64,000 bases of DNA. Source: Corynebacterium sp. Its GTDB lineage: Bacteria; Actinomycetota; Actinomycetes; Mycobacteriales; Mycobacteriaceae. Below are positions 15,398 to 25,245 of the stretch, in pieces (position 1 is the stretch's first letter; each line of letters opens with the position of its first letter). The stretch is from NCBI GenBank assembly GCA_030450335.1, contig JAKDIS010000001.1, forward strand, positions 1 through 64,000, given 5' to 3'. The notes under the pieces were generated by a model. It ran no database searches, was not told the origin of the DNA, and saw only the letters and a program-made list of their open reading frames with translations. The position numbers and the translations under genes were made by a program.

Positions 15398-16936
15398 CTA
15401 GCAGTCGACCCCGGCGAGGGAGCCGGGAATGACCTCGCCGAGCACGCGGACGAGCCCGGCGGCGTCGGTGACGTCGGCCAGCGCCTCGCGCAGCTGGGCG
15501 GCCGAACCGTCCAACGGGTCGGAGAGCAGCACGCGCGTAGTCGACGACGCACCGTAGGGCGTGTCGAGGACGAGCGTGTCCCAGTTGGCGGCGAGCAGTT
15601 CATCGGCGAAGTGTCCGGCGACCTCTCCGCGCAACCAGGCGCGTGTGTCGCACGGGGCGTGCGCCGCGGCGGCGGCGACGTCCTCGGCCGGGACCAGGGT
15701 GCGCATGCGCCCCTTGCGCACCAGCGCGTTGTACAGGCCCTTGGCCGGGTCGATGTCGTGGTACTGGATGTCGACCACGGCCATCGTGGGGTGGTCCCAC
15801 TCCAGCCCGCGGGCGCGGTAGCCGTTGAGCAGGGAGAGCTTCGCCGTCCAGTCCAGCCGGTCGGCGGTGCTCATCGGGTCGCGCTCCAGGTCGTCGAGGA
15901 TCTCCCCCCACACCTGCAGGACGAGGTCGTCGCCGCGCTGCCGCCGCTCGGCGGGCACGGCCTCGGCCACCCGGCGTCGGATCTCGCGCTGCAGCTGCAC
16001 CGCGGTGAGTTCCTTGTTGCCGTAGAGCCGCAGCCCGGTGGTGCAGTCCAGGTCGCGGGAGACCTGCTGCACCGCGGCGACCGGCTCGTGGAGGGCCAGG
16101 TCGGAGAAGTCCGCGCCGGCGCCGACCGCATCGAGCACCAGGGCGGTGGTGCCGAGTTTGAGGAAGGTGGCGTACTCCGAGAGGTTCGCATCCCCGATGA
16201 TCACGTGCATCCGCGCCCACCGCTCCCCCACGTGCGACTCATCGCGGGTGTTGATGATGCCGCGGTTCAGCGTGGTCTCCAACGACACGGTGGTCTCGAT
16301 GTAGTCGGCGCGCTGGCTGAGCTGGAAGCCCGGTGACTGACTCTCGGCACCGAGGCCGAGGCGTCCGGCACCGGTGTAGACCTGGCGGGTCACGAAGTGC
16401 GGGATCAGGGCGGCCTGCACCGCGGCGGTGTCGTAGGAACGCGGGTAGAGGTAGTTCTCGTGGGCGCCGTAGGACGCCCCCTTGCCGTCCACGTTGTTCT
16501 TGTGGATCTTCAGCACCGGCTGGTCCTCCACCTCGCCGGCGGCCTGCGCGGCGGCGTGCATCACCAGCTCGCCGGCCTTGTCCCAGATCACCGCGTCCCA
16601 CGCGTTGGTGGTCTCCGGGGAGGAGTACTCGGGGTGGGCGTGGTCGACGTAGAACCGCGCGCCGGAGGTGGTCACCACGTTGGCCGAGCCCAGGGCGTTC
16701 GGGTCGATCACCGGGGCGGTGCGGTAGCGGCGCAGGTCGAAGCCGCGCACGTCACGCAGCGGCGACTCGGCGGTGTAGTCCCAGCGGGTGCGCCTGTTCA
16801 CACCCAGCCCGGTCGCCCCCGCGTAGGCGATGACGGCCTGCGTGGAGGTCTCGATGGGGCTGGCGTGCGGGTCGTCCGGGGCGATGATGCCGAACTCGGT
16901 CTCGGTGCCGATCAGACGGCGGGGCTCCTCGGTCAC
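15398..16936 (-). CDS. dop: Pup deamidase / depupylase Dop
   Basis: Dop is the PafA paralogue that converts Pup-Gln to Pup-Glu and removes Pup from substrates. Visible are IGTETEFGI at the N-terminus, the catalytic aspartate D98 in FYVDHAHPEYSSPE, KNNVDGKGASYGAHENYL, and INTRDESHVG. The loop after residue 40 that is longer than in PafA is also present, consistent with Dop. The length of 512 residues is normal. Its ATG overlaps the arc TGA (ATGA), so ARC and Dop are coupled. Confidence 0.97.
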   Translation of the reverse strand: MTEEPRRLIGTETEFGIIAPDDPHASPIETSTQAVIAYAGATGLGVNRRTRWDYTAESPLRDVRGFDLRRYRTAPVIDPNALGSANVVTTSGARFYVDHAHPEYSSPETTNAWDAVIWDKAGELVMHAAAQAAGEVEDQPVLKIHKNNVDGKGASYGAHENYLYPRSYDTAAVQAALIPHFVTRQVYTGAGRLGLGAESQSPGFQLSQRADYIETTVSLETTLNRGIINTRDESHVGERWARMHVIIGDANLSEYATFLKLGTTALVLDAVGAGADFSDLALHEPVAAVQQVSRDLDCTTGLRLYGNKELTAVQLQREIRRRVAEAVPAERRQRGDDLVLQVWGEILDDLERDPMSTADRLDWTAKLSLLNGYRARGLEWDHPTMAVVDIQYHDIDPAKGLYNALVRKGRMRTLVPAEDVAAAAAHAPCDTRAWLRGEVAGHFADELLAANWDTLVLDTPYGASSTTRVLLSDPLDGSAAQLREALADVTDAAGLVRVLGEVIPGSLAGVDC

Positions 16937-18585
16937 CGTGCTGCTCCTGCCTCTGTGCGCTCTGCTCTATCCGCCATGGTGATCTCCACGACGCGTCGGG
17001 TGGAGTGCCCGGAGATCCGGGCCCACTCGGCGGGGTTGGTGGTGTCCGGCAGGTCGTCGTTGTCGCGGCACTCCTCGTCGACGGCCAGGTCGACGTGGGC
17101 CTCGGTGACACCGTCGCCCTCACCGCGCAGCACGTCCTTGATGGCGAGCTTCTTCACCCGGTCGACGATATTGGCCAGCATGGCACCGGAGGTGAAGTCG
17201 CGGAAGAACAGGTCGGAGCGGGAACCGTCGGCGTAGTGCAGGGTCAGGTACGGCCGCTCGTCGGAGTAGAGGTTGTCGATCACCCGGGCGCGCAGGTGCG
17301 CCGCGGCGGCCTCGGCCCCGCCGGTGGCGGCGGCCAGCCCCGCGGACATCGGCACCTCGGCGGTGAGGTACTTCTCCAGGATGTCGGCTGCGGCCGCACG
17401 GTCGGGACGCTCCACCCGGATCTTCACGTCCAGACGCCCCGGGCGCAGGATCGCCGGGTCGATGAGCTCCTCACGGTTGGACGCGCCGATCACGATCACG
17501 TTGCGCAGCCCCTCCACACCGTCGATCTCGGCGAGCAGCTGCGGGACCACCGTGGACTCCACGTCCGAGGACACCCCGGTGCCACGGGTGCGGAAGATGG
17601 CCTCCATCTCGTCGAAGAAGATGATCACCGGCTGGCCGGCGGAGGCGATCTTGCGGGCGCGCTCGAAGATCAGCCGGATCTGGCGTTCGGTCTCGCCGAC
17701 GAACTTGTTCAGCAGCTCCGGGCCCTTGATGTTCAGGAAGTAGGACTTGGCGTCCGGGGTGCCGGCGTCGGTGGCGATCTTGCGCGACAGGGAGGACGCC
17801 ACCGCCTTGGCGATCAACGTCTTGCCGCAGCCGGGCGGGCCGTAGAGCAGCACACCCTTCGGCGGCAGCAGCCCGTAGTCGCGGTAGAGCTCCGGGTGCA
17901 GGAAGGGCAGCTCCACGGCGTCGTGCAGCTGCTCGATCTGGCTCTCCAGGCCGCCGATGTCGGTGTAGGACACGTCCGGCACCTCCTCGAGCACCAGGTC
18001 CTCCACCTCGGCCCGGGAGATCACCTCGAAGGCGTACCCGGCGCGCCGGTCGACGACCACGCTGTCGCCGGGGCCGACCTGCTTGGCGGCCAGCTCGGAG
18101 GTCAGGGCACCGGCGCACTTCATCAACGTTTCCTCGCCGAGCTTGTCGGCGACGACGATGCGCCCGGAGTCGGCGACCTCGACCACCGTGGCGATGTCAC
18201 CGGAGTCGGCGTAGCCGCAGACCTCCACGACCTGCTGGCCCTCCCCCAGGCGCACCAGGGATCCGGGGGTGAGCTCGCCCGGTGACACCCGCGGGCTGAC
18301 GGGCAGGCGCATGCGGCGGCCGGCGGTGTGGACCTCGCCGGTCAGGGCGCCGTCGCCGGTCTCCAGCAGGATGCCGTAGGTGCTCGGCGGGTCGGCCAGC
18401 GCGTCCAGCCGGGAGTTGAGTTCGTCCAGCTTGTCGCGGCTGGACTTGAGCATCTCGGTGAGCTTGGCGTTGCGTGTGCCCAGGGTCCGGTTGGCCAGTT
18501 GCAGCTGGCGGTAGGACTCAGGTCCGGAGTCGACACGCGCGGTCGGTCCGTCATGGAGATTCTGGTCCGTGGAGTGCTGCGTCAT
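16933..18585 (-). CDS. arc: ARC / Mpa AAA ATPase of the pupylation system
   Basis: This hexameric AAA ATPase recognises and unfolds pupylated proteins. Residues about 24-63 form the N-terminal coiled coil, tandem OB folds follow to about 200, then the AAA domain has Walker A GPPGCGKT (249-256) and Walker B IIFFDE (321-326). A late SRH-like region holds DPAILRPGRLD. The protein ends in TEAGAAR and so lacks the GQYL-type tail used by mycobacterial Mpa to dock on the 20S proteasome. With no prcBA nearby, an unfoldase-only role is likely. TAGAGT (18594-18599) lies eight bases before the ATG. Confidence 0.96.
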   Translation of the reverse strand: MTQHSTDQNLHDGPTARVDSGPESYRQLQLANRTLGTRNAKLTEMLKSSRDKLDELNSRLDALADPPSTYGILLETGDGALTGEVHTAGRRMRLPVSPRVSPGELTPGSLVRLGEGQQVVEVCGYADSGDIATVVEVADSGRIVVADKLGEETLMKCAGALTSELAAKQVGPGDSVVVDRRAGYAFEVISRAEVEDLVLEEVPDVSYTDIGGLESQIEQLHDAVELPFLHPELYRDYGLLPPKGVLLYGPPGCGKTLIAKAVASSLSRKIATDAGTPDAKSYFLNIKGPELLNKFVGETERQIRLIFERARKIASAGQPVIIFFDEMEAIFRTRGTGVSSDVESTVVPQLLAEIDGVEGLRNVIVIGASNREELIDPAILRPGRLDVKIRVERPDRAAAADILEKYLTAEVPMSAGLAAATGGAEAAAAHLRARVIDNLYSDERPYLTLHYADGSRSDLFFRDFTSGAMLANIVDRVKKLAIKDVLRGEGDGVTEAHVDLAVDEECRDNDDLPDTTNPAEWARISGHSTRRVVEITMADRAERTEAGAAR

Positions 18586-18593
18586 AGGGCGCC

Positions 18594-18624
18594 ACTCTAC
18601 ATGTTAAGGAAAGGTAGCCTATCC
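18594..18624 (-). promoter_or_regulatory. Putative arc promoter with DtxR-like box
   Basis: The -10 candidate TAGAGT occupies 18594-18599 (read on the minus strand), eight bases before the arc ATG. At 18611-18624, about where a -35 would be, AAGGTAGCCTATCC shares its TAGCCTA-CC core with the corynebacterial iron box (DtxR). It is not a full match, so the box is only a candidate. Confidence 0.4.
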
Positions 18625-18650
18625 AGGAACGCTGAATTGGGGTGGTGGGG

Positions 18651-19487
18651 CTACTTGCGTGCCCGGCGCTGCGGCTTCGGCGCCACGGTGCCGTCGGCCA
18701 GGCGTCGGGCCCAGACCAGGAAGGCGGTGTGGGCGTTCATCCGGTGCTCCGGGCGGGTGGCCAGACCCTCGACCTTCCACTCGCGCACCAGGGACTCCCA
18801 CGCCTTGGGCTCCGTGAAGCACTTGAGCTCGCGGATGCCCTCCATGACCTTCATCAGCTGCGGCACGGTGGCCACGTAGGTCATGAACACCCCGCCGGGG
18901 ATCAGCAGGTCGCGCACGGTCTCCAGGCACTCCCAGGGGGCGAGCATGTCCAGGATGACCCGGTCGACCGGCCCGTCGGTGTCGGCGACGGTGACGTCCT
19001 TGAGGTCCCCGAGGCGAAGGTCCCAGTTCGCCGGGTGCTCCCCCATGTACTCGGTGACGTTGGCCTCGGCGTAGTCGAGGTGGTCCTCGCGGATCTCGTA
19101 GGAGATCAGCTGGCCGTCGGCGCCCACCGCGCGCAGCAGGGTCATCGACAGCGCACCGGAGCCGGCCCCGGCCTCCAGGACCTTCGCGCCGGGGAAGATG
19201 TCGCCCTCCACGAGGATCTGGGCGGCGTCCTTGGGGTAGATCACCGCGGCACCACGCGGCATGGACAGCACGTGGTCCACCAGCAGGTGCCGGAAGCACA
19301 GGTACTCGCCGCCGACGTGGGAGACCACCACGGTGCCCTCGTCGGAGCCGATGATGTCGTCGTGGCTGATCTCGCCCTTGTGGGTGAAGTAGCTGCCGCC
19401 GGTCTCCAGGGTGATGGTGTAGTGACGGCGCTTGGCGTCGGTCAGCTGGACCCGGTCGCCGGGCTGGAACGGGCCGGAGTAGGCCAC
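18651..19487 (-). CDS. trmI: tRNA (adenine-58-N1)-methyltransferase TrmI
   Basis: This SAM-dependent enzyme methylates A58 in the tRNA T-loop. A small N-terminal beta domain (about 1-70) with GDRVQLTDAKRRHYTI precedes the Rossmann methyltransferase. The SAM motif is VLEAGAGSGALSMTL, and DRVILDMLAPWE is the catalytic-loop region. The length of 278 residues suits the bacterial homotetrameric enzyme. Start GTG 19487 follows AAAGGGGAAC. The C-terminus is basic (KPQRRARK), suitable for tRNA. A TTGACC/TACACT-like promoter may lie at about 19520-19545. Confidence 0.93.
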   Translation of the reverse strand: MAYSGPFQPGDRVQLTDAKRRHYTITLETGGSYFTHKGEISHDDIIGSDEGTVVVSHVGGEYLCFRHLLVDHVLSMPRGAAVIYPKDAAQILVEGDIFPGAKVLEAGAGSGALSMTLLRAVGADGQLISYEIREDHLDYAEANVTEYMGEHPANWDLRLGDLKDVTVADTDGPVDRVILDMLAPWECLETVRDLLIPGGVFMTYVATVPQLMKVMEGIRELKCFTEPKAWESLVREWKVEGLATRPEHRMNAHTAFLVWARRLADGTVAPKPQRRARK

Positions 19488-19554
19488 GGGGTTCCCCTTT
19501 ACGTTGGTGTGGCAGTGACCCGGACAGTGTAACGGGTCAACCGTGCCGCGCTAC

Positions 19555-21552
19555 TCACAGCGCCTCGGGGAGCCCGCACACCCCCGCCCGGCACACCTGC
19601 GCCACCGCGGCGGTGCCGTCAGACTCGCCGCCAGGCACCCCGCCGACGAGGCGCGCACCGTGGGCGACGTCCAGCACCAGGCAGGACGTCCCCAGCCGGG
19701 TGCGCAGTGCGGCGACCTGCGTGCCGGACGCGCCGCGCACCGTGGCCTGCACCGGCCCGGCCAGGTGGCACTCCAGGGCGCACAACCAGCCGCCGGCCTG
19801 CGCGAGGTGGCCCTCGACGACCCCGCGGTGGGCGTCGAGGATGCGCCGGGCCTCCGCCGCCCAGCGCGAGCCCATGCTGCGCACGTCCGCGTCGTCCATC
19901 GCCGTCGCCAGCGCCCCGGCGAAGCTCAACGCCTCGGCCAGCACCGCCACCGCCGAGGGCGTGGCCCCGTCGTAGGGGTCGCGGGGACGCACCCCGGTGG
20001 ACGCCACGGGCGTCGCCGCGTCGTACCAGGTGCCCGCACCGCGGTGGAAGGTCACCTGCAGGTGACGGATCAGTTCGGAGACCGACCCCGCCACGTCCAT
20101 CCCCCGGTAGGTCGGCCCCTGGTGCTCCCAGAGCCGCACGAGCGCCAGCAGCAGCCACGCCCCGTCCTCCAACGTGCCCGGGGCGTGCGGGGTGCCGGCA
20201 CACCGCAGGACGCCGCGAACGGTGCTGTCGCCGTCGCCCGTTCCGGTGTCCACGGCGTGGTGCCACAGCGCCAGGGTGGTGCGTGCCCCGGCCTCCGGAT
20301 CACCGGCCTCGGTGAGCGCGACGGCGGCCATCGCGTTCCACGCGGTGACGACCTTGCCGTCCACCGCAGGACGCGGCCGCCCGGCGCGCGTCCGGTGCAA
20401 CTCCTCGCGCACCTCCGGGTCCAGGGGCAGCCCCTCGCGCCGGGTGAGCACCACCCGCCCGTCCACGTCACCCTCACCGGTCAGCCCGACGGCCTCGAGT
20501 TCGCCGGGTGCCCAGGTGTACGTGTAGCCCTCCACGCGGGCGCCGTCGACGACGGTGTCGGCGTCCAGCCCGCTGGCGAGCAGGTCTGTTGCATCGGCAG
20601 GCAGGTCACGGCGAAGGAAGCCGCGGGTCAGCTCGCAGGCCTCGGCGGCCAGGGCGTCGTCGGGACGCCGCACCAGGTAGGCGGACAGGGCGCGCAGCAG
20701 CAGGGCGTTGTCGTAGAGGGTCTTCTCGAAGTGCGGCACCGTCCAGTCACCGTCCACGCAGTAACGGTGGAACCCGCCGTCCACCGCGTCGAAGAGGCCC
20801 CCGCGCAGCATCGCGGCGACGGTACGTCCCACGATGTCGAGCACCTCGGTGGCGGCGTCCGGCGATCCGGTGCGCTCGGCCCAGCGCACCAGGCCCAGCA
20901 GTGCGCCGGCCGGCGGGAACTTCGGCGCCCCGCCGAAGCCGCCGGTGGGGTGCTCGGCGGCGCGCATGCGCTGCACGATGCGGGTCGGCAGCTGCGTCGT
21001 GGCGTCCTGCGCGGCCCAGGAGGCGGTCGAGGACGCGTCACTCTCTTCCTCGCTGCCGCCGATCGCCTCGTTGAGCCGGGCGCTGATCTCGTCGACCCGG
21101 CCCCGCTCGGTCGTCCACGTGCGGGTGACCGCGTCGAGTACCTGGGAGAACGACGGGCGGCCCTGCCGCGGTTCCGGCGGGAAGTAGGTGTCGGCGAAGA
21201 ACGGGCGTCCGTCCGGGTCGGTGAACACGGTCATGGGCCACCCGCCCTGGCCGCTGAGCGCCACCGTGGCCTGCATGTAGTAGGCGTCCACGTCCGGGTG
21301 CTGCTCGCGGTCGACCTTCACCGCCACCATCGTCTCGTTGATGGTCCGGGCGATCCGCGGGTCGCTGAAGGACTCCTCGGCCATCACGTGACACCAGTGG
21401 CAGGTGGCGTAGCCGACGGACACGAGCACCGGCACGTCGCGCTCCCGGGCCTCGGCGAAGGCCTGCTCACCCCAGGGTCGCCAGTGCACCGGGTTGTCGG
21501 CGTGGGCGAGGAGGTACGGGGACGTCGATCCGGAGAGTGCGTTGCTGTGCAT
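19555..21552 (-). CDS. Thioredoxin-domain protein, YyaL / SSP411 family
   Basis: This protein of 665 residues has an N-terminal thioredoxin-like DUF255 domain containing [16 protein letters not shown] (C51, C54). A long (alpha/alpha)6 glycosidase-like domain follows, with [25 protein letters not shown]. Family members resemble N-acylglucosamine 2-epimerases, but the function is unknown. I start at ATG 21552, where the family's [19 protein letters not shown] begins; the upstream frame is a shadow of the divergent glcD gene. The two genes are divergent with about 76 bases between starts. Confidence 0.88.
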   Translation of the reverse strand: MHSNALSGSTSPYLLAHADNPVHWRPWGEQAFAEARERDVPVLVSVGYATCHWCHVMAEESFSDPRIARTINETMVAVKVDREQHPDVDAYYMQATVALSGQGGWPMTVFTDPDGRPFFADTYFPPEPRQGRPSFSQVLDAVTRTWTTERGRVDEISARLNEAIGGSEEESDASSTASWAAQDATTQLPTRIVQRMRAAEHPTGGFGGAPKFPPAGALLGLVRWAERTGSPDAATEVLDIVGRTVAAMLRGGLFDAVDGGFHRYCVDGDWTVPHFEKTLYDNALLLRALSAYLVRRPDDALAAEACELTRGFLRRDLPADATDLLASGLDADTVVDGARVEGYTYTWAPGELEAVGLTGEGDVDGRVVLTRREGLPLDPEVREELHRTRAGRPRPAVDGKVVTAWNAMAAVALTEAGDPEAGARTTLALWHHAVDTGTGDGDSTVRGVLRCAGTPHAPGTLEDGAWLLLALVRLWEHQGPTYRGMDVAGSVSELIRHLQVTFHRGAGTWYDAATPVASTGVRPRDPYDGATPSAVAVLAEALSFAGALATAMDDADVRSMGSRWAAEARRILDAHRGVVEGHLAQAGGWLCALECHLAGPVQATVRGASGTQVAALRTRLGTSCLVLDVAHGARLVGGVPGGESDGTAAVAQVCRAGVCGLPEAL

Positions 21553-21615
21553 GCACACCACGGTAACCGCGACGGCGGGCGAGCACCGACGGAACACCGG
21601 TGGAACACCGCCTAC

Positions 21616-21621
21616 TACAGT
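21616..21621 (+). promoter_or_regulatory. -10 element of a likely leaderless promoter
   Basis: TACAGT lies seven bases before the ATG of the first GlcD-type gene, so transcription would begin at or next to the start codon. Confidence 0.45.
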
Positions 21622-21628
21622 GACGGGA

Positions 21629-23017
21629 ATGAGCTTCCCCGACACCGCCGAACTCGCCGCCCAGCTGACCGGCTCCCTCAGCACGGACCCCGACGTGCTC
21701 GCCGCCCACTCCTCCGACGAGGCGCTGTACAGCCCGGTCGGCACACCGCTGGCCCTGGTGCGCGCGGTGGACGTCGACGACGTGGTCGCCACGATGCGCT
21801 TCGCCCACGCCCACGGCGTCCCCGTGGTGCCGCAGGGCGCACGCTCGGGGATCTCCGGGGCGGCCAACGCCGTCGACGGTGGCATCCTGCTCTCCCTGGC
21901 GTCGATGACCCACGTGCTGGAGGTTGACGAGGCGAACATGACCGTCACCGTGCAGCCCGGCATCATCAACAAGGACCTGAAGGACGCGCTGCGCCCGCGT
22001 GGGCTGGCGTACCCGCCGGATCCCGGCAGCTACGCGATGTGCTCCATCGGCGGCAATATCTCGACCAACGCCGGCGGCATGTGCTGCGTGAAGTACGGCG
22101 TGACCCGCGAGTACGTCCGTGAACTTACCGTGGTGCTCGCCGACGGGACGGTGACCCGCCTGGGACACCGCACCGTCAAGGGCGTGGCCGGTCTCGACCT
22201 CGCCAGCCTGTTCACCGGCTCCGAGGGAACCCTCGGGGTGATCGTGGAGGCCACTTTGAAGGTCGTGCCCCTGGGGGCGGACCCGCTGAGTGCGCTGGCC
22301 ACCTTCCCCACCGTGCGCGCCGCCGCCGAGGCCGTCTCGGCCTACATGGCGACCGGTGCTGCGCCGTCGCTGCTGGAGATGATGGACGCCGCGACCATCG
22401 CCATGGTCAACGACCTCGGCGACTTCGGACTCGACGCCTCGGTCGGCGCGGTGCTGATCATGCAGTCGGACGCCACCACCGCCGCCGACGACACCGAGGC
22501 CTTCGCCGCCGTCGCCGGTGAGCACGGGGCGATCGACGTGGCCTTCGCCGACAACGCCGTGGACTCCGAACTCCTCGTCGCCGCCCGGCGCTCCGCCCAG
22601 CCCGCCTGGGAGCACTACGCCCGCGCCCACGGCGGCGGACAGCTCCTCGACGACGTCTGCGTGCCGCGCTCCCGCATGGCGGAGTTCTGTGACGGTATCG
22701 AGGACGTGCGCACCGCCACCGGCGCCCAGGTCACCGTGATCGGCCACGCCGGCGACGGCAACATGCACCCCTCGGTCTTCTTCGACACCTCCGACGAGGC
22801 CTCCGTGGCCGCCGCGCAGGACGCCTTCGACCGCATCATGGCCCTGGGCCTGGAACTCGGCGGCACCATCACCGGCGAGCACGGTGTCGGCAACCTGAAG
22901 AGCCACTGGCTCGCCACCGAACTCGACGAGGGCAGCCGACGCCTGCACCGCGACATCAAGGCCGCCGTGGACCCGACCGGGATCCTGAACCCCGGCAAGA
23001 TGCTGGAGCACCTGTGA
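21629..23017 (+). CDS. FAD-linked oxidase, GlcD / D-lactate dehydrogenase type (copy 1)
   Basis: This is a flavoprotein dehydrogenase of the VAO/PCMH family (462 residues), oxidising a 2-hydroxy acid such as glycolate or D-lactate. The FAD domain includes [14 protein letters not shown] and [18 protein letters not shown], and the cap domain ends with [10 protein letters not shown] and the C-terminal GEHGVG...NPGKML. No signal peptide or Fe-S partner gene is seen, so it may act as a cytoplasmic or peripheral membrane enzyme. The ATG at 21629 is right after a -10-like TACAGT. A highly similar second copy overlaps its stop by four bases. Confidence 0.9.
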   Translation: MSFPDTAELAAQLTGSLSTDPDVLAAHSSDEALYSPVGTPLALVRAVDVDDVVATMRFAHAHGVPVVPQGARSGISGAANAVDGGILLSLASMTHVLEVDEANMTVTVQPGIINKDLKDALRPRGLAYPPDPGSYAMCSIGGNISTNAGGMCCVKYGVTREYVRELTVVLADGTVTRLGHRTVKGVAGLDLASLFTGSEGTLGVIVEATLKVVPLGADPLSALATFPTVRAAAEAVSAYMATGAAPSLLEMMDAATIAMVNDLGDFGLDASVGAVLIMQSDATTAADDTEAFAAVAGEHGAIDVAFADNAVDSELLVAARRSAQPAWEHYARAHGGGQLLDDVCVPRSRMAEFCDGIEDVRTATGAQVTVIGHAGDGNMHPSVFFDTSDEASVAAAQDAFDRIMALGLELGGTITGEHGVGNLKSHWLATELDEGSRRLHRDIKAAVDPTGILNPGKMLEHL

Positions 23018-24420
23018 CGGAAACTGCTACTGGTCTCGATACTGCTCTCGCCGAGCTGCGCGGCCGGCTCAGCGGCTCGCTGAGCACCGACGCCGACGTC
23101 CTGGCGTCCTACTCCACCGACCAGTCCGCGCACCGCGCCGACGGCGCGGCACGGGCCCTCGTGCGCGCCGGGTGCGTCGACGACGTGGTCGCCACGATGC
23201 GTTTCGCCCACGCCCACGGCGTCCCGGTGGTGCCGCAGGGTGCGCGCTCCGGGCTGTCCGGTGGTGCGTGCGCGGTGGACGGCTGCATCCTGCTGTCCGT
23301 GGCGTCCATGGACCGCGTGCTGGAGGTCGACGAGGCGAACATGACCGTCACCGTGGAACCCGGCATCATCAACAAGGACCTCAAGGACGCGCTGCGTCCC
23401 CGCGGTCTCGCCTACCCGCCGGACCCCGGGTCGGTGGCGATCTCCTCGGTCGGCGGCAACATCGCCACCAACGCCGGCGGCATGTGCTGCGTGAAGTACG
23501 GCGTGACCCGCCAGTACGTCCGTGAGATCTCCGTGGTGCTCGCCGACGGCACCCTCACCCGGCTGGGCCAGCGCACCGTCAAGGGCGTGGCGGGCCTGGA
23601 CCTGGTGTCCCTGCTCACCGGGTCCGAGGGGACCCTCGGGGTGATCGTGGAGGCCACGCTGAAGGTCGTTCCCTTAGGGGCCGATCCGCTGAGCGCGCTG
23701 GCGACCTTCCCCAGCGTCGCCGCCGCGGTGCAGACCGTGGCCGCCTACATGGCGACCGGGGCGTCCCCGTCGATGCTGGAGATGATGGACGGCATGACCA
23801 TCGGGCTGCTCGGCGAGGTCGGTGACTTCGGGTTGGACGCTTCCGTGGGCGCGGTGCTGCTCATGCAGTCCGACGCCACCACCGCCGCCGACGACACCCG
23901 CGCCTTCGCCGCCGTCGCCGAGGCCCACGGGGCCGTCGACGTCGCCTTCGCCGACAACCCGGTCGACTCCGACCTGCTCGTCGCCGCCCGGCGGGCGGTG
24001 CAGGTCGCCAATGAACGCTACGCCTCCACCCACGGCGGCGGGCAGATGATCGACGACGTGTGCGTCCCGCGCAGCCGCCTGGCGGACTTCTGCGCCGGGG
24101 TGGAGGCCATCCGTGACGACACCGGCACCACCGTGGGCCTGGTCGCCCACGCCGGCGACGGCAACGTCCACCCCTCGGTGTTCCACGACCTCGCCGACGA
24201 GACCTCCGTCGCCGCGGCGACCACCGCCTTCGACCGCATCATGGCCCTGGGCCTGGAACTCGGCGGCACCATCACCGGCGAGCACGGCGTCGGTGCGCTG
24301 AAGGCAGCCTGGCTGCCCACCGAGCTCGACGCCGGCAACCGCGCCCTGCACCGCGCGGTCAAGAGCGCCCTTGACCCGACCACGATCCTCAATCCCGGAA
24401 AGATGCTGGAACACCTGTGA
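23014..24420 (+). CDS. FAD-linked oxidase, GlcD / D-lactate dehydrogenase type (copy 2)
   Basis: This tandem paralogue of the preceding gene (468 residues) has long identical stretches: [49 protein letters not shown] and [15 protein letters not shown]. The N-terminal 30 residues and a few active-site-proximal positions differ, for example SVAISSVGG for copy 1 [12 protein letters not shown] 23014 overlaps the copy 1 TGA (GTGA). The arrangement suggests duplication followed by substrate divergence, or use as two subunits. Its stop in turn overlaps the nuclease gene start. Confidence 0.9.
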   Translation: MTETATGLDTALAELRGRLSGSLSTDADVLASYSTDQSAHRADGAARALVRAGCVDDVVATMRFAHAHGVPVVPQGARSGLSGGACAVDGCILLSVASMDRVLEVDEANMTVTVEPGIINKDLKDALRPRGLAYPPDPGSVAISSVGGNIATNAGGMCCVKYGVTRQYVREISVVLADGTLTRLGQRTVKGVAGLDLVSLLTGSEGTLGVIVEATLKVVPLGADPLSALATFPSVAAAVQTVAAYMATGASPSMLEMMDGMTIGLLGEVGDFGLDASVGAVLLMQSDATTAADDTRAFAAVAEAHGAVDVAFADNPVDSDLLVAARRAVQVANERYASTHGGGQMIDDVCVPRSRLADFCAGVEAIRDDTGTTVGLVAHAGDGNVHPSVFHDLADETSVAAATTAFDRIMALGLELGGTITGEHGVGALKAAWLPTELDAGNRALHRAVKSALDPTTILNPGKMLEHL

Positions 24421-25223
24421 GCCGCCGTCCCCTCGCCCTGTCCCCGTCGCGTGTCGGCGACTACCGCCAGTGCCCGCTGCTCTACCGGCTGCGGGCCATC
24501 GACCGACTGCCCGAACCGAGCACCGTCGCCCAGGTCAAGGGCACACTCGTGCACGCCGTGCTCGAGGACCTGCACGGCATGCCGCGCGAGGAACGCACCT
24601 ACCCGGCGGCGGTGAAGATGCTCTCCCCGCACTGGACGGAGATGAAGGCCAAGGACCCGCAGCTCGACGAGCTCGTGCCCGAGGACACCACCATGGACTT
24701 CCTGGTGGAGGCCCGTTCCCTGGTCAAGGGGTACTTCCAGATGGAGAACCCGGGCGGTTTCGACGCCGAGTCCGTGGAGAAGTTCGTGGACACCACGCTG
24801 CCCAACGGGGTGCCTGTGCGCGGGTTCATCGACCGTGTCGACGTGGCACCCACCGGCCAGGTCCGGGTGGTCGACTACAAGACCGGCAAGAAGCCCATCC
24901 CCCGGTTCTCCGCGCAGGCGGTGTTCCAGATGCGTTTCTACGCCCTGGTGTGGTGGCGCCTGTTCGGCCACATCCCCGAGCAGCTGCGTCTGATGTACCT
25001 GAAGGTGCAGGACGACATGGTGCTCTCCCCCACCCCGGCGGAACTCAACTACGTGGAACGCGACCTCGGTGACATCTGGTCGAGTATCGGGGCCGACGCG
25101 CGTAGCGGGAACTTCGCGCCGAAGACCTCGAAGCTCTGCGGCTGGTGCTCCTTCAAGCCCATCTGCCCCGCCTTCGGCGGGACACCGCCGGAGTACCCCG
25201 GGGTGCCCGAGGAGTTCGCCTGA
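24417..25223 (+). CDS. RecB-family PD-(D/E)XK nuclease with Fe-S cysteines
   Basis: This is a 268-residue single-domain exonuclease-like protein. The PD-(D/E)XK core is H46 (GTLVHAVLED), D139 (GFIDRVD) and D153-Y-K155 (VVDYKTGKK). C19 (YRQCPLLYR) and C241, C244, C250 (CGWCSFKPIC) match the four-cysteine 4Fe-4S arrangement seen in AddB and Cas4. No helicase domain is fused, which is common for actinobacterial homologues of unknown repair role. It starts with GTG overlapping the upstream stop (GTGA). A 13-bp tandem duplication spans its own stop codon. Confidence 0.9.
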   Translation: MSRRPLALSPSRVGDYRQCPLLYRLRAIDRLPEPSTVAQVKGTLVHAVLEDLHGMPREERTYPAAVKMLSPHWTEMKAKDPQLDELVPEDTTMDFLVEARSLVKGYFQMENPGGFDAESVEKFVDTTLPNGVPVRGFIDRVDVAPTGQVRVVDYKTGKKPIPRFSAQAVFQMRFYALVWWRLFGHIPEQLRLMYLKVQDDMVLSPTPAELNYVERDLGDIWSSIGADARSGNFAPKTSKLCGWCSFKPICPAFGGTPPEYPGVPEEFA

Positions 25224-25245
25224 GGAGTTCGCCTGAGCGCTCAGG
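25209..25245. repeat. 13-bp tandem duplication and 14-bp palindrome between convergent genes
   Basis: GAGGAGTTCGCCT is repeated head to tail at 25209-25221 and 25222-25234, duplicating the nuclease stop region. The perfect palindrome CCTGAGCGCTCAGG at 25232-25245 overlaps the second copy and reaches into the sirtuin stop codon. Confidence 0.85.
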
